Source: Tridacna crocea (taxonomy: Eukaryota > Mollusca > Bivalvia > Cardiida > Cardiidae). From it: a stretch of DNA of 64,000 nucleotides. Shown here piece by piece: positions 35,224-46,091 of the stretch. Within the stretch, counting starts at the first letter, position 1. Each line of letters opens with the position of its first letter. Made by a program: the position numbers and the translations under genes. The notes under the pieces are model-generated. The model saw nothing but the letters and a program-made list of their open reading frames with translations. It had not been told where the DNA came from and did no database searches. Location of the stretch: NCBI GenBank assembly GCA_943736015.1, contig OX031061.1:53016192-53080191 (forward strand), given 5' to 3'.

Positions 35224-35812
35224 GTGAGTTTGAAAATGGGTCATGTCCAGTCATTTAATAGGTCACTAGGTCATATCTTTATAAAAGGTTGTGTACGCTC
35301 TAGAAACCACATTTTTGTCCAAAATTCTGGTAAGTTAGTCAGGATATTTTACTTGACGGGTCATTGTAGGTCGAAAATCTTAGAAAAACCTTATGTAGGA
35401 TATAGAGGCTATATTTTCAGTCCAAATTGTTTGAAATGTGGTTAAAATACTTGTCTTGATTATATTTGGATGAGTTTTAAAATGGGTCATGTCTGATCAA
35501 AATCTTGGTCACTACGTCAGATCTTAGAAAAAAAAACTTGTGCATGCTCTAGAGACATTTTCAATATTATATTACATATATCATGTTTCAAAATAAAGTC
35601 ATGAAACTTGGTCAGAATGTTTGTGTTGATGATTACTTGGACCACTTTGCCACTGGATCATTTGGGGTCAATTACTTGGTCACTGAGTCCTTTTTCAGTC
35701 AATGCTTATCAAAATCTTGATAGAATATTGGTCATAATATCTCAAATTGGTCATATTTGGTCAAATGACTCAGGTGAGTGATTTTAAGGTCTTCATGTCC
35801 CTTTTGCCTAAA
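35224..35812 (+). repeat. tandem-core element of a second family, 3' part
   Basis: Two to three diverged units share AAAATGGGTCATGTC, GGTCACTAGGTCA, GCTCTAGA and TCAGAATGTTTGT phrases. The segment closes with GACTCAGGTGAGTGATTTTA and a CTTCATG-type end reading CCCTTTTGCC, parallel to the CAGGTGAGCG ... CCTCTTG ends of the other elements. The 5' head is absent. Confidence 0.5.
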
Positions 35813-35943
35813 TTTCATGCAGGTAAGAGGCAAAAAGGTTTTCATGAGTCGACATTACGCAAAGGTTTGCAGGAATGCGAATTTGTCAATAATGCGCATC
35901 CATTGTATAAGAGCGAATTCAAATAAATAAGGCCCCCACGTTT

Positions 35944-37073
35944 TTAGCTCACCTTAGCACAACGTGCTCAAGGGGAGCTTTTAGGTCTCCGTCGTGCGTC
36001 GTGCGTCGATCGTCGTGCGTCGTCAACAATTCTTTAAACATCAAATTCCACCAACACCGCTGGGCCAATTTGGACCAAACTTGGCTGGAATGGAATTTTT
36101 AAGCAAATTCTTTAAAAATCTTCTTCTTCTCTGAAACTGCTGGCCAGATTTAAAAATAATTTCACAGAGATGTTCTTTGGGTGACCCTTTTCAAAAAGTG
36201 TTCGCGAAATTTTGATCCGTCAAGAAACATGGCTCTGGTGAATGGGGGCTACTTGCACTATACAGAAATGAAGAAATTCTTAAATTTTGTTCTTCTCTGA
36301 AACCACTGGTCAGATTTTAAAATAATTTTACAGAGATGTTCCTTGGGTAACCCTTTTCAAAATTCGTTCGCGAAATTTTGATAGGTCAAGAAACATGACT
36401 CTGGTGAATGAGAGCTACTTGCACTATACAGAAATGAAGAAAGTCTTAAAAAATCTTCTTCTCTGAAACCACTGGTCAGATTTTAAAATAATTTCACAGA
36501 GATGTTCCTTGGGTGACCCTTTTCAAAAATTGTTCGCGAAATTGTGATTCGTCAAGAAACATGGCTCTGCTGAATGGGGGCTACTTGCACTTTAGGGAAA
36601 TGAAGAAATTTTTGAAAATTCTTCTTCTCTGCAACGGCAGATCAGATTTTGAAATAATATCACAGAGATGGTCCTTGGGTGACCCTTTTCAAAATGTGTT
36701 CGTGAAATTCTGATATGTCAAGAAACATGGCTCTGGTGAATGGGGGCTTTTTGCACTATATGGACATGAAGAAATTCTTGAAAATTCTTCTTTTCTGAAA
36801 CGGCTGGTCAGATTTAAAATCAATTTCACAGAAATGTTCCTTGAATGACTCTTTTCAAAAAGTGTTCGCGAAATTTTGATAGGTCAAGAAACATGGCTCT
36901 GGGGAATTGGGGCTACTTGCACTGTACGGAAATTAAGAAACAGGTGATTTTTTGAAAATTCCTTGGCAAAATAATGATTTTGTTTCAAGTGTTTCAATAC
37001 CTCGAAAAAAAAATGGCTATGGTCCTCTTAAAAATTCAGGTGAGCGATCCAGGGCCATCTTAGCCCTCTTGAT
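35944..37073 (+). mobile_element. tandem-core (Helentron-like) element, five ~165-bp units
   Basis: The 5' end is a long perfect-type hairpin (AGCTCACCTTAGCAC ... GTGCTCAAGGGGAGCT) followed by iterated GTCGTGC. Core units begin near 36123, 36290, 36458, 36620 and 36785 with CTTCTCTGAAACC, then TTCCTTGGGTGACCC and ATGGCTCTGGTGAATGGGGG. The 3' end reads GGTGAGCGATCCAGGGCCATCTT with a GGGCC/GGCCC-like hairpin, then CCCTCTTG. Both termini are present, so this copy looks structurally complete. Confidence 0.75.
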
Positions 37074-37872
37074 TCTTATAGTGTTAGGAACAGGTCCGAA
37101 ACCAGGCAAATTGGGAAAATGCGTTTTTCTTTCTAAAATTGGGAATTATTTTCTTCATGATTTTAGAACAGAAGTCCTTCCATATCATTTACTATCGTAG
37201 TGCAAAACTACTGTAAGTGCCTTTGTAACCAAATATAGGCTCTTACAACATTTCTTTCTGTAAGCCTTCAAATAGAGGTTCTTTCCCCTCTTCAGTTATT
37301 GAAACTAAAAGTGAACTCAAAAGTACCTTGTTTTACTTTCACTTTAATTGTTGTTTTCATAACCTGAAATACATGAACAAATAAATTGGTCTTTTCAAAG
37401 GGCAATATCCCTGCTTTTCATGTTCTGAAAATGAGAATAATCATAACTTTATTAGATTTAATACTTGTAGTGTTTTTATCCATGATTGCAGACGAGCGCT
37501 ACTTTCAGTTTCCTCAGGCTTGTCGACCTATCCCGACTAGAATTATAACTTGGTTTCATTAAGTCTTTTAACCTTTCAGACCCCAAAAGTTTTAAATTTT
37601 CAGTAATATTTATGTTGTAGCACATTTTCACGTTAATTCACTTCAGCTCGTCTCCCCGCGAAAACACATGTCAGTCCGACTGTGAAAATACAAAGCGCAG
37701 CTGAATTGTATTTTAGGATAACTAGCAACTTCTCCGGTATCAATATACTGGATCCCTGTTTGTTTAAATATAGAATATGTACTCCGGGAGCAGTGAACCT
37801 AAAAAAAAGACCGCAATGTATTTGGGCAATTCACCTTTTACGACCAATGTCATGGCCGATAATTGGACTATC
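37074..37872. other. unassigned sequence
   Basis: No supportable gene. A phrase with GGAACAGGTCCG near 37089 also occurs in the 160-bp duplicated unit downstream, so part of this stretch may belong to the same old repeat. Confidence 0.35.
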
Positions 37873-38192
37873 TTTACAGTGTAGCTGCGCTAAATCCTAA
37901 CAATAGCCGACGGCAAATTTCATTCTTTTATCTCTTATTTTGGGTCTAAGTAGGGAGAATCTTTCGTTTTGGGAATTTTTAAACTTGATTTTGGGAAAAA
38001 TGGTCTGTTTTTGGCATTGGGAACAGGTCCGTTTTACAGTGTAGCTGCGCTAAATCCTAACAATAGCCGACGGCAAATTTCATTCTTTTATCTCTTATTT
38101 TGGGTCTAAGTAGGGAGAATCTTTCGTTTTGGGAATTTTTAAACTTGATTTTGGGAAAAATGGTCTGTTTTTGGCATTGGGAACAGGTCCGT
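37873..38192 (+). repeat. perfect 160-bp tandem duplication
   Basis: Every base of 37873-38032 appears to recur at 38033-38192 without a difference that I could find. The unit starts TTTACAGTGTAGCTGCGC and ends ACAGGTCCGT. Identity this complete points to a very recent tandem duplication, or to an assembly artefact. Confidence 0.9.
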
Positions 38193-38462
38193 TTTACGGA
38201 CCCGTTAAAGAAGGAAAAAAGAAAAAAACCGCTGTATGTTGTCATATTTGAAAGTATTAAATTAGAGTTAGGTATTGCAAAGCATATCCGTAATCTAAAC
38301 GCCAATTTTGTACATTTTTTTGCATTTTGCATTCCAGTTGTCGTTTGTGATATTTATCTGAGTATGATAAAAGAAAAACATGAGTGAGGTCAAAGTTGTC
38401 TGCCAAGCAAGCAGCTTCTTCTAAAGTTTCAAATTATTTCTCGTCTAAGAAAGTTTTTACAT

Positions 38463-38756
38463 CTAAATGTTCCTGTCAAATTCTTCAACTAATAGTAGTT
38501 GTCTAGGTTTTCCATGATCTGCACCTATTTGCTTTGAATGACACCATTTATCAATTAATTGCTCCTCAGTTCTAGCAAATTCAACATGGGTTTGACCATT
38601 TTCTTTCCTGCAATTCCTAACATTTTGTCCATATGGTTCAGGTACCAATTCATAAGCTTTTAGAATGAATTCTTTAACATTATCATAATTGGAAAGCTGT
38701 TTATTGCTTGGCTGCGAAAAAATATCGCTAGCCTTTCCAGTTACAAGACTTTGCAA
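38463..38756 (-). mobile_element. LTR-retrotransposon gag fragment (fossil)
   Basis: The minus-strand reading resembles the SCAN-like capsid segment of Ty3/Gypsy-type gag proteins: LVTGKASDIF, then NYDNVKEFILKAYELVPE, then EFARTEEQLIDKWC. Only this short piece is present; no LTR, protease or polymerase was recognised beside it. It is a broken relic, old by appearance. Confidence 0.55.
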
Positions 38757-38774
38757 GAGTAAAGTCCAGTGCCT

Positions 38775-38856
38775 AGAATCCCAGTGGGCTTCTCGCCTAG
38801 TGAGCTTTTGTCCAGTGGGCTTTTGTCTTACTGGACTTTCGTCCTACACCCTTGGA
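38775..38856 (+). repeat. short iterated motif, 4 copies of CAGTGGGCTTTTGTC type
   Basis: Successive variants CCCAGTGGGCTTCTCG, CCTAGTGAGCTTTTGTC, CCAGTGGGCTTTTGTC and TACTGGACTTTCGTCC follow at about 16-18-bp steps. It resembles the five-fold 16-mer array at 61518-61621 in design though not in sequence. Its role is unknown. Confidence 0.6.
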
Positions 38857-38892
38857 ACAGGTAGAATTGGTAGTAGTAGTACAGAAATTTAA

Positions 38893-39258
38893 TTGCTGTG
38901 GAAATCTTGTTCCTAAAAATAGTTCACATATATTTCACATATTGTAGTCATTGGCGCAATTATTGCAACCACAACAGCACATTTAAGTATTCATCGTCAA
39001 GATCGTGAATGTGGTTGATACTCTAAAGTAGTTCACTTGGGTATATTCTCGCATCTCCAGGTTAAAATTCACCAAGTCAGGACAAAAAACAACTGCGGAT
39101 TGATTTCGTTGTCAGTAAGAAAAGAATTCGTTTTATCTCACTCTACTTTTTCCTTACAACACACAGTGTGTTGTTTTGAGGTTCATTTACTAAAGTCTTC
39201 ATATTGACACGGAAAATTTGGGAGTTGCATTAGTTCAACTTATTTGTCCCTCTAAGTT
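38893..39258. other. unassigned sequence
   Basis: No supportable feature seen. Confidence 0.4.
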
Positions 39259-40616
39259 TTTAGCTCACCTGAGCACAACGTGCTCAAGGGGAGCTTTTAG
39301 GATCACTGGATGTCCGTCGTCCGTCGTCCGTCGTGCATCGTCGGTCGTGCGTCGTGCGTCTTCAACAATTCTTTAAACATCAACTCCTCCTAAACCGCTT
39401 GACCAAACTTGGCTGGAATGTTCCTCGGGAGGTCTTCTTTAAAAGTTGTACACAGAAGTTTATTCTGTCAAAAACTCTGGTTTCCATGGCAACCAAATGG
39501 AATTTTCTAGGAAATTCTTCAAAAATATTCTTCTCTGAAACCGCTGGTCAGATTTTAAAATAATTTCACAGAGATGTTCCTTGGGTGACCCTTTTCAAAA
39601 AGTTTTCAAGAAATTTTGATCCGTCAAGAAACATGGCTCTGGTGAATGGGGGCTTCTTGCACTATACAGAAATAAAGGAATTCTTAAAAATTCTTCTTCT
39701 CTGAAACCGCTGGTCAGATTTTAAAATAATTTCACAGAGATGTTCCTTGAGTGACCTTTTTCAAAAATTGTTCGCGAAATTTTGATCCGTCAAGAATCAT
39801 GGCTCTGGTGAATGGGGGCTACATGCACTATACAGAAATGAAGAAATTCTTCAAAATTTCTTCTTCTCTGAAACCGCAGGTCAGAATTTGAAATAATTTC
39901 ACAGAGATGTACTTTGGATGACCCTGTTCAAAAAGTGTTCGCGAAATTTTGATCCGTCAAGAATCATTGCTCTGGTGAATGGGGGCTACTTGCACTATAG
40001 GGAAATGAAGAAATTCTTAAAAACTTTTCTTCTCTGAAACCGCTGGTCAGAATTTGAAATAATTTCACAGAGATGTACTTTGGATGACCCTGTTCAAAAA
40101 TTGTTCGAGAAATTTTGATCCGTCAAAAAATGTGGCTCTGGTGAATAGGGGCTACTTGCACTATAGGGAAATGAAGAAATTCTTAAAATCTTTTCTTCTC
40201 TGAAACCGCTCGTCAGATTTTGAAATTATTTCACGAAAATGTTCCTTGGGTGACCCTTTTCAAAAGGTGTTCATGATTAGTCAATAAACATGGTTCTGTT
40301 GAATGGGGGCTACTTGCACTCTATGGCCATGAAGGATTTTTTTTTTAATTCTTCTCTGAAACGGCTGATCAGATTCTGAAATAATTTCACAGAAATGTAT
40401 CTTAGTTGACCCTTTTCAAAAATTGCTCCAAATATTTTGATCCATCAAGAAACATGGCTCTGATGGCTGTGGGCTATTTACACCATACAGACATGAAGAA
40501 AGTCTTCAAAATTCTTCTTCTCTGAAATGGCTGTTTAGATTTTGAAAAAAAAATGGCTATGGTCCTCTCAAAAACTCAGGTGAGCGAACCAGGGCCATCT
40601 TCGCCCTCTTGTTTAA
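39259..40616 (+). mobile_element. tandem-core (Helentron-like) element, seven ~165-bp units
   Basis: 5' hairpin AGCTCACCTGAGCAC ... GTGCTCAAGGGGAGCT, then GTCCGTCGTCCGTCGTGC. A leader with GGTTTCCATGGCAACC follows, then units starting near 39525, 39690, 39860, 40025, 40190, 40355 and 40518. The 3' end is CTCAGGTGAGCGAACCAGGG, hairpin, CCTCTTGTTT. It belongs to the same subfamily as 35944-37073; both ends look complete. Confidence 0.8.
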
Positions 40617-40689
40617 ACATAAGTAAAGAAGAAGCCCAGTTCGAAATTATAATAACATTTTTTTTTTTTTTAAACCAAGTTAGTTCCAG

Positions 40690-40840
40690 ACATAGACCGA
40701 AAAGGAGATAATAAGCGAATGACCCCATTCACTAAATTAACACAGATTACTATATAACGAACTGTAAGGAGAATTGAGGATCGGCCACAACCCTCATGTT
40801 TCGTTTAGACGTGAACAATAAAGTTACACAAAAAAGTAGG
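40690..40840 (+). repeat. LINE 3' UTR fragment (L1/Tx1-like family)
   Basis: GAGGATCGGCCACAACCCTC, then TTTAGACGTGAACAATAAAG and a short A-run, corresponds to the 3' end of the truncated LINE at 43116-44812 (GGGGATGGCCACGACCCTC and TAGACGTGGCAATTAAAG). It is probably a very short 5'-truncated insertion. Confidence 0.5.
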
Positions 40841-40869
40841 AATGACTTGAAATTATTTGGTATGCTTAT

Positions 40870-42985
40870 TTGTTGCAATATTTGGAAGTGCAGTGCGCAA
40901 ATATTGTAACTCTTCCTCGTGCTGTCTGAGTTATTTCCCTTTGTTCATTATTTTTACAGCATTTAGTGCTTGTCCAGAATATCACCTTTTTAGCTCACCT
41001 GAGCACGTAGTGTTCGGGGTGAGCTATTGTGATCGGTCGTCGTTCATCGTCCGTCTGTCCGTCCGTCCGTCTGTCCGTCTCTAAACAATTACTAAAAAAT
41101 CTTCTCTTCTGAAACCGCTCATCAGATTTCAATGAAACTTCACAGAAATTATCCTTAGGTGATGCACTTTCAACATGCTTCAAAGATTTGAATTCCATGA
41201 AGAACTCTGGTTGCCATGGCAACAGAAGGAAAAAAAACTTGAAAAATCTTCTTGTCCCAAATCGTAATGGCTAGAGCTTTCATATTTGGCATGTAGCATG
41301 ATCTAGTGGCCCTCTACCAAAATACTTCAAATTATGGCCCTGGTGTTGAAAATACCCCTATGTTGTCGGTTCTCGGATTTCACAAAGAGATAAAGAAGGA
41401 AATCTTTAAAAATATTCTTGTCCCAAACTGTCAGGTCTAGAGCTTTCATATTTGGCATGTAGCATCATCTAGTGGCCCTCTACCAAAATACTTCAAATAA
41501 TGGGCCTAGTGTTGGAAATAGCCCCATGTTGTGGGGTCTCGGATTTCACAAAGAGATGAAGAAGGTATTCTTTAAATATCTTCTTGTCCCAAACCGTATG
41601 GGCTAGAGCTTTCATATTTGGCATGCAGTATCATCCAGTGGCCCTCTACTAAAATACTTCAAATTATGGTCCTGGAGTGAAAATTAGCCTTTTGTCGTTG
41701 GTTTTATTTTCACAGAGACACAAGGAAGGAAATCTTTAAAAATCTTCTTGTCCCAAATGGTAATGGCCAGAGCTCTCATATTTGGCAAGTATTATTATCT
41801 AGTAGCCCTCTACCAAAATACTTCATGTTATGGCCCTGATGTAAAAAAAATGGCCCTATATTGTGGGTCTAAGATTTCACATCGAGATAAAGAAGAAAAT
41901 CTTCAGAAATCTCTTTCTCCCAAATGGTAATGGCCAGAGCTTTCATATTTGGTATGTAGCATCATCTAGTGGCCTTCTACCAAAATCCCTTAAATTATTA
42001 TGCTAGTGTCGAAAATGGCCCTTTGTTGTGGGTTCTCGGATTTCACATAGTGATAAAGAAGGAAATCTTGGAAAATCTTCTTGTCCCAAACCATAAGGGC
42101 TAGAGCTTTCATATTTGGTATATAGCATCATCTAGTGGCTCTCTACCAAAATACTTCAAACAATGGCTCTGGTATGAAAGTTAGCCCTATGTTGTTGGTC
42201 TCAGATTTCACAGATAAGGGGGGGGACCTTTAAAAATCTTTTTGTTAGCATTCTAGGGACCACATTTCTTGCTTAGCTGAATTTAAAGTTAGTTAGAATG
42301 TTTGTCTCGATAAAATCTCTGAGCCTGCATTTAGTGCTTGTCCGGTATATAACTTTGTCATCTCAAATCAGAACGACTTCAAAATTGGCATGCATGTTTG
42401 TTGCATTATTATCGAGTACTGTGTGGAAGAACAATAATTCTACCTAGCACGGATTTTGAATAATTTCACTTTGATCTTCATTGTTACAGTAGGTTTTGCT
42501 TGTCCAGTGTGGAATTTTGAAGTCTCTTGTCAAATTGACTTAAGACTTGGTAAACATGTTTGTTACATTGCCTGCTCTTTGCAACTTGTATACCTCCTTG
42601 ACAAATTGTGGTGGGATTGCATATCTTGCGACTATTTTCTGTTCTTGTTTCATTATCATTTGCCCTTGAACCTCAATGTTTGGTAATTATCTTCATTGTA
42701 GACCTTTAATGCTTAGTACTCAGGTGAGCAATATAGGACCATCATGGTCCTCTTGTTATCTTAAGTCGAGACCGCTTCAAACTTGGTATGCGTGTTTGTT
42801 GCAATATAACAGAGCACAGTGCGCAAGAACAAAAACACTATCTAGCGCAAATTTTGAGTAACTCCACTTTGATCTTCATTTTTACAGTATTTCTTGCTTG
42901 TCCAGAACGGAACTTTGTCATCTCAAGTCAAATTGACTTGGGACTTGGTAAACATGTTTGTTGCAGTATGTAACATTATGGGTTA
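40870..42985 (+). repeat. older repeat interrupted by a tandem-core element
   Basis: Flanks on either side of 40989-42757 rejoin to match an uninterrupted copy beside them: left flank GCTTGTCCAGAATATCACC and right flank ATCTTAAGTCGAGACCG together correspond to CTTGTCCAGAACGGAACTTT plus GTCATCTCAAGTCAAATTG at 42898-42937. This gives an empty-site comparison within the window. The older repeat also carries TTGTTGCAATAT and GCACAGTGCGCAA phrases in each unit. Confidence 0.65.
40989..42757 (+). mobile_element. tandem-core (Helentron-like) element, third core type
   Basis: 5' end TTTAGCTCACCTGAGCACG with a shorter hairpin, then (GTCC)n/(GTCTGTCC)n, a leader with GGTTGCCATGGCAAC, and about seven ~166-bp units marked by GCTAGAGCTTTCATATTTGG (near 41270, 41437, 41605 and on to 42110). 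A 3' region runs to CTCAGGTGAGCAATATAGG, hairpin GGACC-ATCAT-GGTCC and TCTTGTT. Inside the 3' region the CTTGTCCAG-type subrepeat occurs twice (about 42341 and 42497). Boundaries are supported by the empty-site comparison with flanking sequence. Confidence 0.75.
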
Positions 42986-43099
42986 AAACTCAAATACCAA
43001 GAACTCAAGACTGACCGAGGAGGCGTGGTTTCCCAGAATCTCATTTTCTCAGATTTTGGCTATTGATGTCTTATTTGCCTGGTTGGCAATATGAATATT

Positions 43100-43115
43100 G
43101 ATATTGATAGTGGGA
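43100..43115. repeat. target-site duplication of truncated LINE (left)
   Basis: GATATTGATAGTGGGA is repeated exactly at 44813-44828, directly after the LINE's poly-A tail. It fixes the inserted piece as 43116-44812. Confidence 0.9.
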
Positions 43116-44812
43116 TGGCCCAGCTAAAATAAAACATTCATTGATGATCAAAGATTATGTGGAGGGGGGATTAAGGATGATAGATATCAAGAATTTTAAT
43201 ACAACTATGAAATTAAAATGGATGAAGAAAATAGTAGCCAACAGTAAAAATGATTGCTACAAATTTATAACCAACATATTTGATCCAGAGAAAGTTTTTA
43301 ACTTTGGTACTTTATACTGCAAAAAAATTCTAGGAACAATAAAAAATGAATTTTGGATAGATGTTTTAAAATCATTCATGGTATTTAGCTCTAAATATAA
43401 GTTTACAAAATTGTCGGAAATAATGACCATGCCTCTATTTTATAACGAGAACATTACGATAGACTCTAAGTATATTTACAATGCAAACTTATACAAATGT
43501 GGCATAAGATATGTTAAAGACATTTTGAGATCCGACGGATGTTTTAAAAGTTTAAATGAAATCAAAACCGTAACCAAGAATAGAATAAATTTTTTAAACT
43601 ATTATAGTATTGTAAATTCAGTTAAAGCTTTCTTTTCACATCAGGATATTCCATTTCCAGTTACACATAAAATTTTAAATGAATGTCATAATCCTTCAAT
43701 TAACAGTTATTTTTTTCATATAATAACTAAAAACGACATAAACAAACACGTTTATAATACTCTTATAAAAAACGACGAAACACCAACAAGTAGGAACAAA
43801 TGGTCTACATATTATAATGGTTTAAACTTAGATTGGAAACAAATTCACGGAAACGTATTCAAATACACACGAGATACTTACACCCAATGGTTACAAACAA
43901 GAATAGTGCATCGGATTATTGCAACAAACGCCTTACTTTTTAAAATGAAGCTGATAGATACGAATTTATGTACATTTTGTGGCACAGATGTTGAAACAAT
44001 CACACATTTATTTTACGAATGTAGATACACGAAAACTTTGATAAGTAGAGTCACAGAAATTATAAAAAAATTTAATCAAACTGTGCAAATTAACAGCTCT
44101 ATTTTACTTTTGGGCTCAAACACAACAAATATTAAATTAGATATACTCCTTTTGGAAATAAAAAAAATATATATATTTCTGCAGAAATAAACTATATAAA
44201 CCTTCAATAAATGGATTAAGGAACCACCTCACAACAAATTTAGACGTCTATAGAAATACTAAAATGTTTGAAAAAGGAGAAAATATCATGACTTTTGTAG
44301 AACATATCATACAAAACCTCCCATGAGCCGATTAAGATAGTCAGTAACCGAAGACAAAAATCATAGAAAACGCGAAAAAAAAAAAAAATCAACAATTAAG
44401 AAGTAAGATTTAAAGACACAAGACTTTTCCTTTTATCCTGGTTCATTTTAGTGAGTAAACAAGCATATCAGCATATTAGCCCACCCATGCACACACACAC
44501 ACACACACCCGTATACACCCCCCACACATACCCGCACACTTTTGCACCACATAAGAAAATAAGCTTTGTTGTCGCAAATCAATCAGTATTTTGGCACATC
44601 AATTACATATTAGTTAACTTGAAATTCTAGAATGGGGAAATTGTAAAATTTGAAAACATTTTAAAAGCTATTACACAATGAAACAATGATATTTGTAAAT
44701 ATGTACTACTAACAAAATATTTACTAACAATAATATGTAAGGTATGTTGGGGGATGGCCACGACCCTCACATACCGATAGACGTGGCAATTAAAGCTTAA
44801 AAAAAAAAAAAA
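43116..44812 (+). mobile_element. 5'-truncated L1/Tx1-like LINE with poly-A tail
   Basis: A 1,697-bp insertion flanked by a perfect 16-bp target-site duplication and ending in about 15 A residues. It holds the C-terminal part of ORF2 and a 3' UTR with a (CA)n tract (44489-44508). The perfect duplication and uninterrupted reading frame point to a recent insertion. Truncated LINEs of this kind arise when target-primed reverse transcription stops early. Confidence 0.85.
43141..44190 (+). pseudogene. C-terminal ORF2 fragment of L1/Tx1-like LINE (349 codons, open)
   Basis: An uninterrupted frame to the TAA at 44188-44190. It has no polymerase motifs; it is the region after the reverse transcriptase. 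The diagnostic part lies at about codons 240-300: WLQTRIVHRIIATNALLFKM followed by LCTFCGTDVETITHLFYEC, the C-terminal zinc-type CxxC...HLFxxC motif of L1/Tx1 clade ORF2 proteins. The first in-frame ATG is not a natural start; the fragment is open at its 5' end because of truncation. It is not expected to be active. Confidence 0.75.
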
Positions 44813-44828
44813 GATATTGATAGTGGGA
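44813..44828. repeat. target-site duplication of truncated LINE (right)
   Basis: Exact copy of 43100-43115, following the poly-A tail. The target sequence continues as GTGTTTTGACTTCC, which may be the start of an LTR-element fossil, so the LINE inserted immediately next to that fossil. Confidence 0.9.
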
Positions 44829-44829
44829 G

Positions 44830-46089
44830 TGTTTTGACTTCCTATATATGTGGTGTAGGATGTTTGATCGGGGGAGAGATGTGAGTGAATTAAGATCTCT
44901 GTAGAGAGAAGGCTAAGATCAGGACAGAATGTGTTACCATCTAGATGAAGTGATAAGATCTGGAATGAGAGAACAGTTGGTTTTAATAACTAAGAAGAGT
45001 TTTACTGAGTAACTGATTCATGTTGTAATATCATGTTTGAGTAGTTTACTTGTGTTGTAATTAATACACATAGAATAGCAGATTCGTGTTTATATTGTAT
45101 TTGACGTACTAAAATCTACTATACGATCGAGACATTAGACGCATTATGTTACATGCCCACACATTTATTTTTGGTGCCGTGGCCAGGATTGGTGATCCAC
45201 CAAGTAACGAATAGGGGACTCTTAGGTTATCGTTTTCAGTGTATTTTGAAGAAATAGATTTAATAAACAAGTCAAAAACGGAGAAGAAAACCCCTCCGTC
45301 AAAGAATACTTTTGAAATTCCGGTGACAGAATATTGGGACACTGAGAAACAAACAAAAGTGCTGCATTCGAGGACCGGAACCGAGTCACCTCCAAAGTCG
45401 ACGAACCAGGGGGCAGTCTTGCCGATGGAGAACCACACAATGGACTTTATAGGTTCAGAAGAAAGTTTAGATTCTAGACTTTTATTGTATTGTGTATGGT
45501 GATTTGAAATGTTGTTTGTACCTTAAAGTTTTATGGTTAAAGCAGTATATACCTTTAACATAAGGAGCTTGACGACCATAAAGGTTTTGTTCGATGAGAT
45601 AGCAGATTAACCAAGGGGGAAAGGATTAATGATATCTCATGGTTTTATTGTTAAGGCAGTATTTTTCCTTTAACATAGGAAGGTTTAACAGTAAGTCATA
45701 AAGGCTTGGGTAATTTTCTTTTCGATGAGGTTTTGAATCGTTCTTGTTGAAGATAATTTCTTTAATGTCATGGCTTTGTTAAAGCAGTTTTGTCCTTGGA
45801 AACAAGGTGCTTTAACAATTTGCCCTATCAGCCTTTGACGAAGGCAAGTAGGAACTAGTAAGTTAATCTTGATGTGAATGATTTATTGTGCTTTGTTCAA
45901 GAGTAGAGGTTTCTGATGATGGTTTTTTTGTCTGAAGTAATCAACATTAAGTATTGTGAGGTGTTACTTGTATCGTCTTTTCTCATATTTTATCATAGTT
46001 TATTCGTGTTTATGTTATATTTGACGTAGTAAAATCCACTATACGATCGAAACATTAGACGCATTATGTTACATGGTCACACATTTATT
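44830..46089 (+). mobile_element. LTR retrotransposon remnant (fossil)
   Basis: A block of about 88 bp (45082-45169, including TATACGATCGAGACATTAGA) recurs at 46002-46089, consistent with the ends of two LTRs. The left copy is followed directly by TTGGTGCCGTGGCCAGGAT, which resembles a primer-binding site. The left LTR would run from about 44830. The interior is short, non-coding as far as I can see, and holds three diverged ~120-bp repeats (45530-45830, around TTTAACATAGGA-type phrases). The element is broken, with most of its interior missing; family undecided (Gypsy or BEL/Pao). Confidence 0.45.
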
Positions 46090-46091
46090 GT

